A stretch of DNA of 64,000 nucleotides, from the NCBI RefSeq assembly GCF_014297335.1, contig NZ_JACOQH010000007.1, positions 1 through 64,000 on the forward strand, read 5' to 3'. The notes under the pieces were generated by a model that did not search any database, was not told the DNA's origin, and was given only the letters and a program-made list of their open reading frames with translations. Below are positions 41,251 to 50,034 of the stretch, piece by piece. A program made the translations under genes and the position numbers. The first letter of the stretch is position 1. Each line of letters begins with the position of its first letter. The stretch is from Roseburia_D yibonii. Lineage in GTDB: Bacteria; Bacillota; Clostridia; Lachnospirales; Lachnospiraceae.

Positions 41251-43716
41251 ATGAAGGCAGTAACATTAAATGGGGCATGGAAGTTTGGGGAGTGTGGCAG
41301 TGTAGAGCGATATCCGGTCACAGTGCCGGGGACAGTGCTCTCCGGGCTTTTGGACAATGGAAAGATCGAGGATCCGTTTTACCGGGACAACGAGTATCAG
41401 ACCAGAGAATTATTCTGGAAAGACTATGAATTTATCCGGAAATTTGAGGTGGAGGAAAAGCTTCTCTCGGAGGAAAAGATCCTTCTCGTCTGCGAGGGAC
41501 TCGATACGCTTGCGGATGTATACATCAATGACACAAAGGTGCTTGCGGCGGACAATATGCACCGTACATGGAAAGTCCCGGTAAAGTCGGTGCTGGTGCG
41601 CGGAACCAACCGGATCCGGATCAAATTTGGCTCCGTGCTTAAATTTATTGAAAATTATCCGTACCGGGAAAACCGCGAGATCAGGTATGTTCCCTGCGGC
41701 GCGATGAAGGGAAATGAACTGATCCGCAAAGCGCATTCCATGTTTGGCTGGGACTGGGGCCCACAGCTGATCGATGCGGGGATCTTCCGCGATATTTATC
41801 TCGAAGCGTACAGCGGGGCAAAGCTGGATGATGTACATATCAGACAGGAGCACGAGGCGGAGCGCGTATGGCTCGATGTGCAGACAAAACTTGACGGAGC
41901 GGCAGAGGACGGAGCGCGCATCCGCGTTTCGGTGGAAGGTGAGATCAATACGGAGATCCCGGCGGATGGAGACGGCAGAGTGAGACTTTTGCTGGAGCAT
42001 CCGAAAAAATGGTGGCCGAACGGATACGGAGAACAGAATCTTTACACGGTGACGGTGGAACTGCTGGCGGAGGACGGCAGTGTGCGTGATGTGGTCAAAA
42101 AGAGGATCGGGATTCGGACGCTCACGATTAGTCAGGATAAAGACCAGTGGGGGCAGGAGTTTGCCTTTATCGTAAACGGCGTGAAGATCTTTACAAAGGG
42201 TGGAAATTATATCCCGGAAGACTGCTGTTATACGAGGATCACAAAAGAGCGGCAGGAATATCTCGTGAGATCCTGCGTCCGCGCGAACTTCAACTGCCTG
42301 CGTGTCTGGGGCGGCGGCTATTATCCGAACGATGTGTTTTACGATCTGTGCGACGAATACGGACTGATCGTATGGCAGGATCTGATGTACGCCTGCAATG
42401 TATATGATGTGACGGACGCGTTCGCGGAAAACATCAGACAGGAGACACTGGATAATGTGAGACGCCTGCGCCATCATGCCTGCCTCGGACTCTGGTGCGG
42501 AAATAATGAGATCGAGTCGGCGTGGGATCACTGGGGAGATTTCCAGAAGGAGACACCGTATCTGCGTGCCGATTATGTAAAACAGTTTGAACAGATCCTT
42601 CCGCATGCGGTGAGAGAGGCGGATCCGGATACCTTCTACTGGCCGTCTTCCCCGTCTTCCGGCGGCTGCTTTGACGAACCGGATTCGGAAGACCGCGGGG
42701 ATACGCATTACTGGGATGTATGGCATGGACAGAAACCGTTTTCGGATTACCGGAAATACTTTTTCCGCTTCTGCTCGGAATTCGGCTTCCAGTCCTTCCC
42801 TTCCTATAAGACAGTGGAAAGCTTTACGGAGGAGGAAGACCGCAATATCTTCTCGAAAGTCATGGAAAGCCACCAGAAAAATGACGCGGCAAACGGAAAG
42901 ATGTTATATTATCTCTCCGAAAACTTCCGCTATCCAAAAGATTTTAAGTCCTTGCTCTATGTGACACAGATCTTACAGGCGATGGCAATCAAAAGCGGTG
43001 TGGAGCACTGGCGCAGAAACCGTGGCCGCTGTATGGGAACGCTCTACTGGCAGGTCAATGACAACTGGCCGGTGGCATCCTGGGCGAGTATCGATTATTT
43101 CGGACGCTGGAAAGCGCTGCATTACGCGGCAAAACATTTCTACGCGCAGACGGCGGCGAGCATCTGCCTGGAGGGAGAGATGGCGGGTGTCTATCTGGAA
43201 AACGAAACGATGCGCGGGCAGCAGTATGAGGCGAAGCTTGTCTTAAAGACATTAGACCTTGAAGTGCTTGACTGTGTGGAGAAAAAAGGCACGGTAAAAG
43301 AGCTCTCATCCGAACTTCTGATAGAAAAGGACTACGGAGAGCTGTTAAAAGTGAGGGATAAAGAAGAAGTCTTTTTAGAGGCAGTGGTAACACTTTCCGA
43401 TGGAACCGTGTTAAAGGAGACAGAGATTTTTGTACCGTATAAATATCTGAAACTGAAAAAACCACAGGTGAAAGCCACGGTCACAGAAGAAAAAGACGAA
43501 TATCGGATCCACCTTTGTGCCGATACGTTTGTGCCATTCCTGGAACTGGATTTCGCGGATGCGGACGCGGTCTTTGGTGATAATTATCTGATGCTCACCG
43601 AAAAGAAGGAAACCGTGGTCACATTAAAGAAAGAAGATATCACACAGGGAAGCTTCGCGGATGCGGAGGATCTGAAAAAACGGCTTGTATGCCGCTCTGT
43701 GACAGATACTTATTAA
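41251..43716 (+). CDS. GH2 beta-mannosidase
   Basis: The 821-residue enzyme has the GH2 order: N-terminal jelly roll (LNGAWKF, LVCEGLDTLADVYIN), immunoglobulin-like domain, TIM barrel with WGGGYYPNDVFYDLCDEYGL, then two beta domains. The acid/base is Glu420 (WCGNNEIESAW) and the nucleophile Glu510 (CSEFGFQSFPS). The barrel sequences, especially HSMFGWDWGPQL and the CGNNEIE box, are those of beta-mannosidases rather than beta-galactosidases. It has no signal peptide and acts on imported manno-oligosaccharides from the non-reducing end. It is followed 17 bases later by a GH36 gene. Confidence 0.9.
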   Translation: MKAVTLNGAWKFGECGSVERYPVTVPGTVLSGLLDNGKIEDPFYRDNEYQTRELFWKDYEFIRKFEVEEKLLSEEKILLVCEGLDTLADVYINDTKVLAADNMHRTWKVPVKSVLVRGTNRIRIKFGSVLKFIENYPYRENREIRYVPCGAMKGNELIRKAHSMFGWDWGPQLIDAGIFRDIYLEAYSGAKLDDVHIRQEHEAERVWLDVQTKLDGAAEDGARIRVSVEGEINTEIPADGDGRVRLLLEHPKKWWPNGYGEQNLYTVTVELLAEDGSVRDVVKKRIGIRTLTISQDKDQWGQEFAFIVNGVKIFTKGGNYIPEDCCYTRITKERQEYLVRSCVRANFNCLRVWGGGYYPNDVFYDLCDEYGLIVWQDLMYACNVYDVTDAFAENIRQETLDNVRRLRHHACLGLWCGNNEIESAWDHWGDFQKETPYLRADYVKQFEQILPHAVREADPDTFYWPSSPSSGGCFDEPDSEDRGDTHYWDVWHGQKPFSDYRKYFFRFCSEFGFQSFPSYKTVESFTEEEDRNIFSKVMESHQKNDAANGKMLYYLSENFRYPKDFKSLLYVTQILQAMAIKSGVEHWRRNRGRCMGTLYWQVNDNWPVASWASIDYFGRWKALHYAAKHFYAQTAASICLEGEMAGVYLENETMRGQQYEAKLVLKTLDLEVLDCVEKKGTVKELSSELLIEKDYGELLKVRDKEEVFLEAVVTLSDGTVLKETEIFVPYKYLKLKKPQVKATVTEEKDEYRIHLCADTFVPFLELDFADADAVFGDNYLMLTEKKETVVTLKKEDITQGSFADAEDLKKRLVCRSVTDTY

Positions 43717-43732
43717 GGAGGAGGCTTTTCAT

Positions 43733-45865
43733 ATGCAGACAATAGAGATCAAAGAAAACGGCATCTATCTTGTGTGGGAGATCGATGAGGAAAATAATTT
43801 AAAGCTGCTCCATTTTTCCGCACTGCCGTTTCACCGCGAGGATATCGTGGCGGCAACGACAGAGTACGGATTCCGCTTTGTGGAGATGAATCTTTCGGGA
43901 TTTGACCGGCCGTATGAGCGGCACGGCAATAAATATATCGTGACAGCGCCGGGCTACCGGATGAAATATGCGGGGCATACGGATGAGAGGAACGAAAAGG
44001 GAAGGCTGCTCAAATTTATCCTGCGCGATGACGTGACGAATGTTTTTGTGGACGCGTATCTGCAGTTTTATGATGGAGATCCGATCGTCCGCATGTGGCA
44101 GACGGTGCGGAATGAGGGACATGAACCGCAGACGCTGGAATATCTTTCCTCTTTTAATTATGAGGGCATCGAGAAAGAGGGCGTGCTTCCGAGAGATGAA
44201 AAGATGAAGATCTATGTTCCACATAACAGCTGGCAGAGAGAGATGAACTGGAAGTGCTATACCCTGCCGGAGCTTGGCATGGAACTGGTGCAGCCTGTTG
44301 AAGACCAGCGGTCTTCCTCCATGATCCGGGTGTCTAATACCGGAAACTGGTCGAGCAAGGAATACCTGCCGATGGCATATCTGGAAAATACGGAGACAGG
44401 AAGCGGCCTGTTTTTCCAGATCGAGCACAACGGCTCGTGGCACTGGGAGATCGGAGACCAGAACGGACATTTGTATCTTGCGGTGAGCGGCCCGAATGAA
44501 ATCTATTCCCACTGGTACAAAACCTTACAGCCGGGCGACAGCTTCACCGGTGTTCCGGTGGCGGTCGGTGTGACGGCAGACGGATTTGATGACGCGATGA
44601 AGACGCTGACGTCCTACCGCAGAAAGATCCGCAGGGTCAACGCGGACAATGAAAAGCTCCCGATCATATTCAATGACTACATGAACTGCCTGTGGGGAAA
44701 ACCTACGACAGAGGCGGAGTTTCCGCTGATCGATGCCGCGGCGGAGGCAGGATGCGAATATTTCTGCATCGACTGTGGCTGGTATGCGGACGGCGACTGG
44801 TGGGACAGCGTCGGAGAGTGGAAAGAGAGCCGCAGGCGTTTCCCGAACGGCGTGCGCGAGGTGACGGATTATATCCGCAAGAAAGGTATGATACCGGGCG
44901 TCTGGCTGGAACTGGAAGTGATGGGGATCTGCTGTGAGACAGCGAAAAAAGTTCCGGATGACTGGTTCTTTGTACGCCACGGAAAGCGTGTGTATGACAG
45001 AAGCAGATATCAGCTGGATTACCGGAACCCTGCGGTGCGCGACTATGCGGATCAGGTGATCGACCGCCTGGTGCGCGATTACGGCGTCGGCTATATAAAG
45101 ATGGATTACAATATCGAGCCGGGGATCGGAACGGAATTAAACGCGGACAGTGTGGGAGACGGAATGCTTGCCCATGAGCGCAGTTATCTTTCCTGGCTGG
45201 ACGGCGTGTTCGCGCGCTATCCGGATCTCATCATAGAAAACTGTTCGAGCGGCGGCATGCGTATCGACTACGCAATGCTTTCCCGTTACAGCATCCAGTC
45301 TACGAGCGATCAGGAAAATTATCTGGATTATGCCACAATCGCGGCAAATTCGCCGAGCGGGCTGACACCGGAACAGAGCGCGGTCTGGACTTATCCGATG
45401 AACCATGAGGAGCAGGTGCCGGAGGACGCGTTAAAAGAAGAAGTTGTTTTTAACATGGTAAACGCGATGCTGCTGCGCGTGCATCAGAGCGGTCATCTCG
45501 CAAAACTGGATGATGCCAGAAAGGAACTGGTGAAAGAGGGGCTTGATCTTTACAAAAAGATCCGGTCAGATATCAAAGACTTTTATCCGTTCTGGCCGCT
45601 TGGGCTTTCCTCCTATGCGGATGAATGGGTGAGCCTTGGCATGCGCGGAGAAAAGAAATGCTATCTTGCCGTCTGGCGCAGGGAAGGCACGCAGGAAAGC
45701 CGGGTGCTTCCAGTTGCGGGACTGGCAGGAAAAGAAGTGAACGTGCGCTGCATCTATCCTTCTTACGCAAAAGACGCGTATGCGTGGAATGAGCGGACCG
45801 GTACGCTCAGTGTAGAACAGAAAAAAGAAAAAACGGCAAGACTTTACGAACTCACATGGTCATAA
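43733..45865 (+). CDS. GH36-like alpha-galactosidase, second type
   Basis: The 710-residue enzyme is a GH-D clan TIM-barrel protein with GH36 layout but only distantly similar to the gene at 32872. The nucleophile candidate is Asp458 (YIKMDYNIEPG) and the acid/base Asp526 (STSDQENY); ENCSSGGMRIDYA is present. The usual KWDMNR box is KMDYN here, so the substrate may differ from simple raffinose-type galactosides. Its place after beta-mannosidase suggests galactose removal from galactomannan oligosaccharides. AAGGAGGAGG precedes the start. An alpha-glucosidase-like activity is not excluded. Confidence 0.8.
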   Translation: MQTIEIKENGIYLVWEIDEENNLKLLHFSALPFHREDIVAATTEYGFRFVEMNLSGFDRPYERHGNKYIVTAPGYRMKYAGHTDERNEKGRLLKFILRDDVTNVFVDAYLQFYDGDPIVRMWQTVRNEGHEPQTLEYLSSFNYEGIEKEGVLPRDEKMKIYVPHNSWQREMNWKCYTLPELGMELVQPVEDQRSSSMIRVSNTGNWSSKEYLPMAYLENTETGSGLFFQIEHNGSWHWEIGDQNGHLYLAVSGPNEIYSHWYKTLQPGDSFTGVPVAVGVTADGFDDAMKTLTSYRRKIRRVNADNEKLPIIFNDYMNCLWGKPTTEAEFPLIDAAAEAGCEYFCIDCGWYADGDWWDSVGEWKESRRRFPNGVREVTDYIRKKGMIPGVWLELEVMGICCETAKKVPDDWFFVRHGKRVYDRSRYQLDYRNPAVRDYADQVIDRLVRDYGVGYIKMDYNIEPGIGTELNADSVGDGMLAHERSYLSWLDGVFARYPDLIIENCSSGGMRIDYAMLSRYSIQSTSDQENYLDYATIAANSPSGLTPEQSAVWTYPMNHEEQVPEDALKEEVVFNMVNAMLLRVHQSGHLAKLDDARKELVKEGLDLYKKIRSDIKDFYPFWPLGLSSYADEWVSLGMRGEKKCYLAVWRREGTQESRVLPVAGLAGKEVNVRCIYPSYAKDAYAWNERTGTLSVEQKKEKTARLYELTWS

Positions 45866-45880
45866 AGTCCTGCCGGCTGC

Positions 45881-46786
45881 CTAACCGTTCTGCTCTAACA
45901 GATGCTGTCGGTATGCAGTTGGGGTAAATCCGGTCTCACGTTTGAAGAGACCGATGAAATGGTTGGTGTTATCAATTCCGATGGACGAGCCGATCTCATG
46001 GACGGGCTCGTCTGTCGTACATAAAAGATCCTTTGCGATATCGATCCTCCTGTGATTTAGATATTGCAGCGGAGATAAGGAAAAATGTTTTGAGAACTCT
46101 CTGCAGAGACGATACTTGCTGATCTCAAGCTTCTGCTCGAAATCGGCGAGCGTATAGTTTTCTGCGTAGGAGTAATCGAAGCATTTTTTCATATAAAGAA
46201 GATAAGGCGGGATCTTTTCGACCGGCTCGTCCTCTGCGCGGCGGATGAGAGCGATCTCGGTAAAAATGTCCGTCAGGCACTTTACATCCAGAACCGGGTT
46301 CCGGTCCGCGTAAGTCTTGTTGTTCCGGTCAAGTGCCTTGAAGTGCTGGAAAACGGAAGAATTGGTATGCAGGTTAAACGGCTGTTCCAGCTCTTTTAAA
46401 AGTTCGTAGTAATTTTTTAAGTTTGTCCCGGTTAAAAAATAAGCCTCAAAATTCCAGAAAGAGTGATTGATAAAAAGAGAGAAGGGCTGACGGCAGTCAA
46501 AAAACAAAAGGGTCTTCTCTTTTAACTCGAGCGTCCGGTTTCCGTAACGCAGCGTACCGCTTCCGCTGGTCGTAAGGAGAAGCAGGTAACATCCGAGCGA
46601 GCGGATGTGGTAGGAAAACGGCGGCTGGCAGGTGATCGAGCTGTGCGCGAGCACAGAGATCATGTCGCCGACCGTGTGATCCGGCGTGCTGCCGTAGACT
46701 TCTCCGAGCAGACTATATTCCGACATTCCGGCACCGAGCGCGGGAAGACGGATAAAGGAAGATTTGAATTCCTGTCTGAAGTCCAT
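45881..46786 (-). CDS. AraC-family regulator with cupin-type sensor
   Basis: The 301-residue protein has an N-terminal AraC-type sugar-binding (cupin) region (about residues 40-150) and a C-terminal double HTH (about 200-298: ADFEQKLEISKYRLCREFSKHFSLSPLQYLNH, then IGSSIGIDNTNHFIGLFKRETGFTPTAYRQH). AAAGGAG lies 6 bases before the start. It is divergent from the mannan binding protein gene across a 375-base control region and convergent with the GH36 gene. It is the probable activator of the importer/phosphorylase operon. Confidence 0.88.
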   Translation of the reverse strand: MDFRQEFKSSFIRLPALGAGMSEYSLLGEVYGSTPDHTVGDMISVLAHSSITCQPPFSYHIRSLGCYLLLLTTSGSGTLRYGNRTLELKEKTLLFFDCRQPFSLFINHSFWNFEAYFLTGTNLKNYYELLKELEQPFNLHTNSSVFQHFKALDRNNKTYADRNPVLDVKCLTDIFTEIALIRRAEDEPVEKIPPYLLYMKKCFDYSYAENYTLADFEQKLEISKYRLCREFSKHFSLSPLQYLNHRRIDIAKDLLCTTDEPVHEIGSSIGIDNTNHFIGLFKRETGFTPTAYRQHLLEQNG

Positions 46787-46806
46787 AAAAACTCCTTTCC
46801 TTATCG

Positions 46807-46838
46807 TTCGTCTGGCAAAATGGATAGGAATTGCCAGA
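46807..46838. promoter_or_regulatory. TCTGGCAA inverted repeat in the AraC/SBP intergenic region
   Basis: TCTGGCAA (46811-46818) and TTGCCAGA (46831-46838) form an 8-bp dyad with 12-base spacer, just upstream of the AraC start. The longer string TTCGTCTGGCAAA (46807-46819) also stands before the other AraC gene's target at 15238-15250. Candidate AraC binding site. Confidence 0.55.
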
Positions 46839-46859
46839 ACTGGTTACGATTACACACTG

Positions 46860-47161
46860 ATATTTTCTATATTATATGGTAAAATAGAAAGAAAGGCAAG
46901 CAAGAAAAGGTAAATAAATATTGCTGATTTGAGTAAAAAAGGCTAAAAACAGAAAAAAGAGATAAAAATGTGAAAAAATAAAAGTAAAAATGCACAAAAA
47001 CCAAGGAACAAATTTGGACACATATACAGAAGTGACGAAAAGAGCAAGAAAAAGATATTAAACGCAAGTATGAGTGATGAATTAAAAAATAAATATAATA
47101 TAATTAAATTAAGTTACAGAGGTAACAGGAAATAAGGTAACACAAAAAGGAGGATATTTTT
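46860..47161 (+). promoter_or_regulatory. AT-rich control region of the mannan binding protein gene
   Basis: This gap has no coding frame. It is very AT-rich and holds TGGTAAAATAGA (46877-46888), TGCACAAAAA (46991-47000), ATGAGTGATGAAT (47070-47082) and TATAATTAAATTAAGT (47099-47114), all recurring in the same block upstream of the permease genes. GGAGG precedes the ATG. Confidence 0.6.
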
Positions 47162-48622
47162 ATGAAACTGAAAAAAGTATTGGCGGTCAGCCTGACAGTC
47201 TCAATGATGGCGTCCATGGCAGCATGTGGAAGCAGCTCTGATACTTCCAGCACAAATTCATCTAACGATTCTGCAAAGGACAGTGCATCCGGAACAGAAA
47301 GCGCAGCAGGCAGCTCTGCAGGCAGCTCTGCAGACGGAGTCATCAGCTACGCTGATTTAAAACTTGGCGAAGATTGTACAGATCTTGCTGCTGAGATCTC
47401 TGTCGCAAACCACAGAACAGATTTACAGCAGGATGATTATACAGGAAAGAAATGGGATGACTATCTTGCAGATTTCAATGCAATGTATCCGAATATTAAA
47501 GTAAATGTAGAAACGGTAACAGACTACGCAGAAACTTCTCTGCTTCGTTTACAGAGCGGTGACTACTGGGGCGATATCATGATGATCCCGGCAGTAGACA
47601 ACGGAGAACTTTCCACATATTTTTATGATTATGGTTCCCTTGATACCATGGAGCCATTAGTAAGATTCGCAAACAGCAAGATGTATGACGGAGAGGTATA
47701 TGGTATTGCTTCTACCGGAAACGCACAGGGTATCGTTTACAATAAGAAAGTATTTGAAGAAGCAGGCATCACAGCTCTTCCGAAAACTCCGGATGAATTC
47801 ATGACTGATCTTCAGATGATCAAAGACAACACAGACGCTATTCCGCTTTACACAAACTACGCTGCAGGCTGGACCATGGGGGCATGGGATGCTTACATCG
47901 GAGGAAGCGCAACTGGCGATTCTACTTACCTTAATCAGAAATTAGCTCATACCAAAGATCCGTTCAGTGATCCTGGTGATGGCACACATGCTTACAACGT
48001 ATACAAGATCTTATATGATGCAGTAGCAGGTGGTTTGACAGAAGACGATTACACAACAACTGACTGGGAAGGCTGCAAGGGCATGATCAACAATGGAGAG
48101 ATCGGTTGCATGGTACTTGGTTCCTGGGCTTACACACAGATGAGAGATGCTGGTGACAATGGTGCTGATATCGGATATATGCCATTCCCGATCACAGTAG
48201 ACGGAAAACAGTACGCATCTTCAGGCGCGGATTATGCATGGGGTATCAACAAAGACGCTGATGATACAAACTTACAGGCTTCTATCATCTTCGTAAAATG
48301 GATGACTGAAAAATCTGGCTTCTCCTATAATGAAGGTGGTATGCCGATCGCTCTGGATGATGACAACTGGCCGGAAGTATACTCTGCATTCGATGGTATC
48401 GACTATGTGTCGGATGATTCTGCGCTGGAGGGCGAAGAAGATCTGCTTACAGACCTGAACTCTGATTCCGAGTTAAACATCAACAACTCCGGTGACAGCA
48501 AGATCCAGGAGCTCATCGAGCATGCAGCAAACGGTGACGAATCTTTCGACGACATCATGAACGACTGGAACCAGAAATGGACTGACGCTCAGGACGCAGA
48601 AGGCGTAGAGGTCAACGAATAA
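47162..48622 (+). CDS. Manno-oligosaccharide-binding lipoprotein (ABC importer SBP)
   Basis: The 486-residue protein has a lipoprotein signal with lipobox MAAC (Cys near residue 21), an unusually long S/T/A/G/D-rich linker (to about residue 60) and a solute-binding fold of family 1. It heads the gene set for permeases, epimerase, GH130 enzymes, acetylesterase and GH1, which together define mannan-oligosaccharide use in Roseburia, so the ligand is very likely acetylated or plain manno-oligosaccharides. Strong codon bias suggests abundant expression. AAAAGGAGGA precedes the start. A terminator follows, so permeases come partly from their own promoter. Confidence 0.88.
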   Translation: MKLKKVLAVSLTVSMMASMAACGSSSDTSSTNSSNDSAKDSASGTESAAGSSAGSSADGVISYADLKLGEDCTDLAAEISVANHRTDLQQDDYTGKKWDDYLADFNAMYPNIKVNVETVTDYAETSLLRLQSGDYWGDIMMIPAVDNGELSTYFYDYGSLDTMEPLVRFANSKMYDGEVYGIASTGNAQGIVYNKKVFEEAGITALPKTPDEFMTDLQMIKDNTDAIPLYTNYAAGWTMGAWDAYIGGSATGDSTYLNQKLAHTKDPFSDPGDGTHAYNVYKILYDAVAGGLTEDDYTTTDWEGCKGMINNGEIGCMVLGSWAYTQMRDAGDNGADIGYMPFPITVDGKQYASSGADYAWGINKDADDTNLQASIIFVKWMTEKSGFSYNEGGMPIALDDDNWPEVYSAFDGIDYVSDDSALEGEEDLLTDLNSDSELNINNSGDSKIQELIEHAANGDESFDDIMNDWNQKWTDAQDAEGVEVNE

Positions 48623-48672
48623 TAAAAAAATCTTTTTCATGAATCAACCTTAAATAGTATAGCGAAGGAAAT

Positions 48673-48703
48673 GGGCAGAGGGCGCAAGCTCCCTGCTCTT
48701 TTT
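48673..48703 (+). terminator. Leaky terminator between SBP and permeases
   Basis: GGGCAGAGGG (48673-48682) pairs with CTCCCTGCTC (48689-48698) with two G-U pairs and one mismatch, followed by TTTTT. It would limit read-through from SBP to the permeases. Confidence 0.7.
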
Positions 48704-48789
48704 CGTGTGGCGGTGATTGTACGCCGGAGCAGGATGCGTGAAAGTATTTGTACATGCCTTTTTGCGTGAATAATTGAAAAATGAAAAAT

Positions 48790-48805
48790 AAGCTAAAATT
48801 AGCTT
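48790..48805. promoter_or_regulatory. AAGCTAA/TTAGCTT dyad in the permease leader
   Basis: AAGCTAAAATTAGCTT has perfect 7-bp inverted arms around AA. Related AGCTTAA/TTAAGC elements lie before lacI and GH36. Candidate repressor site. Confidence 0.4.
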
Positions 48806-48842
48806 GCACACAAGCGATGGAAAAGAATAAAAATGGGAAAAG

Positions 48843-49015
48843 TGCACAAAAATGGAAAGCGACATTTGGTAAAATAGAGGAAAAGGACAACAATAACAAG
48901 AATGAGTAATTAATAACAAGAATGAGTGATGAATAAATAAATAGAAAATATATAATTAAATTAAGTAAAAAGAGGTGCGAAAAACAAAGAAACTGCACTA
49001 AGTTAATTAAATTGA
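48843..49015 (+). promoter_or_regulatory. Second copy of the mannan promoter block, upstream of the permeases
   Basis: This part of the 410-base gap repeats the signals of the SBP upstream region in the same order near the gene: TGCACAAAAA, ATGAGTGATGAAT (48922-48934) and TATAATTAAATTAAGT (48951-48966), the last two again exactly 16 bases apart. AGTTAATTAAATTGAT follows at 49001-49016. No coding frame is seen in the gap. Confidence 0.6.
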
Positions 49016-49032
49016 TCAGGGAGGAAAAGCAT

Positions 49033-50019
49033 ATGGTAGCTAAAGCAGAAAGTGCTACAAAACAAAAAAAGCCATTTAGCCTTGCTAAGTGGGCGAAAAG
49101 CAGGGAAGGTCAGAAAGTGCTTATTGTTCTGGCGTTTTCGATCATACCGCTCCTGCTTTTGTTTGTATTTACCTACTTGCCGTTCGGCGAAATGGTAAAA
49201 TTCAGTTTTTACAAAATGAAGTATACGACACCGGTAGATAAACGGCAGTTCGTGGGCTGGAAGAACTACCTTGATGTATTCAGAAGAAAGGACTGCTTCT
49301 CAGCGTTGAAGCTCAGCCTGTACTACATCGCAGGCGCGCTGATCCAGCTTGTGATCGCGCTTTATCTCGCAACGATCTTAAGCTTCAAGACAAGATGCGG
49401 TGGACTGTTTAAGGGATTGATGTTCTTCCCGTTTTTGATCAGTGGTATTGCAATCGGATTTATCTTCAAGTTCTTCTACACCAGAGGATTCGTATTTGAT
49501 ACCGTTCTTCAGTGGTGTGGATTCCAGTTGGATAACCTGCCATACTGGTTGAAAGACCAGAGAGTAAACAACTGGTCACTGGTAGCGACTTCCGTCTGGA
49601 GATACTTCGGACAGAATATGGTACTCTTTATCGGAGCGATCATGTCCGTAGACAAAGAAATGTACGAAGCAGCAGAGCTTGACGGAGCAAACCAGTTCCA
49701 GCAGTTCTTACATATTATATTACCGAGTATCCGTACGATCGTAACTTTAAATATTATCCTTTCCATTTCAGGATCCTTAAGTGCATTCGAACCGCCATAC
49801 GTTATCACCAGCGGTGCGAACGGAACAGGTACTTACTTCGTTATCATGAATGAGATCGCGCATGTCAGCCAGAAAGTAGGTCTTGCATCTGCGATGGCGG
49901 TTGTACTGCTGATCCTCATCTTCATCGCAACGATCTTACAGAAAGTCATTATGAATGTTCTTTTCCGGAATGCGAACGAAGAAGAAGAGATCAAGCACAA
50001 AAAAAGAGTGAAGGCGTAA
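49033..50019 (+). CDS. Mannan ABC importer permease 1 (MalF type)
   Basis: The 328-residue protein has a basic cytoplasmic N-tail, six predicted helices and the EAA loop YEAAELDGANQFQQFLHIILPSI. ATG 49033 is chosen because GGGAGGAAA lies upstream; an earlier TTG at 49012 precedes that site. It forms the channel with the next permease and serves the SBP at 47162. The ATPase is not encoded in this operon and is probably shared. Confidence 0.9.
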   Translation: MVAKAESATKQKKPFSLAKWAKSREGQKVLIVLAFSIIPLLLLFVFTYLPFGEMVKFSFYKMKYTTPVDKRQFVGWKNYLDVFRRKDCFSALKLSLYYIAGALIQLVIALYLATILSFKTRCGGLFKGLMFFPFLISGIAIGFIFKFFYTRGFVFDTVLQWCGFQLDNLPYWLKDQRVNNWSLVATSVWRYFGQNMVLFIGAIMSVDKEMYEAAELDGANQFQQFLHIILPSIRTIVTLNIILSISGSLSAFEPPYVITSGANGTGTYFVIMNEIAHVSQKVGLASAMAVVLLILIFIATILQKVIMNVLFRNANEEEEIKHKKRVKA

Positions 50020-50034
50020 GGAGGTCGAACCAAA

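Noticed and set aside
41410..42873. 487-codon open frame antisense to the GH2 gene
   Set aside because: It lies wholly inside the GH2 beta-mannosidase, has no family motif and no ribosome site; it is a shadow of a codon-biased gene.
43799..44512. 237-codon antisense frame in the second GH36
   Set aside because: Basic, low-information shadow sequence inside a clear enzyme gene.
48889..48933. AATAACAAGAATGAGT repeats as a possible CRISPR or tandem array
   Set aside because: Only two partial copies with an AT-rich gap; no regular spacers. No CRISPR array was found anywhere in the window.
49012..49032. TTG start for permease 1
   Set aside because: The GGGAGGAAA ribosome site lies downstream of this TTG and in front of ATG 49033.
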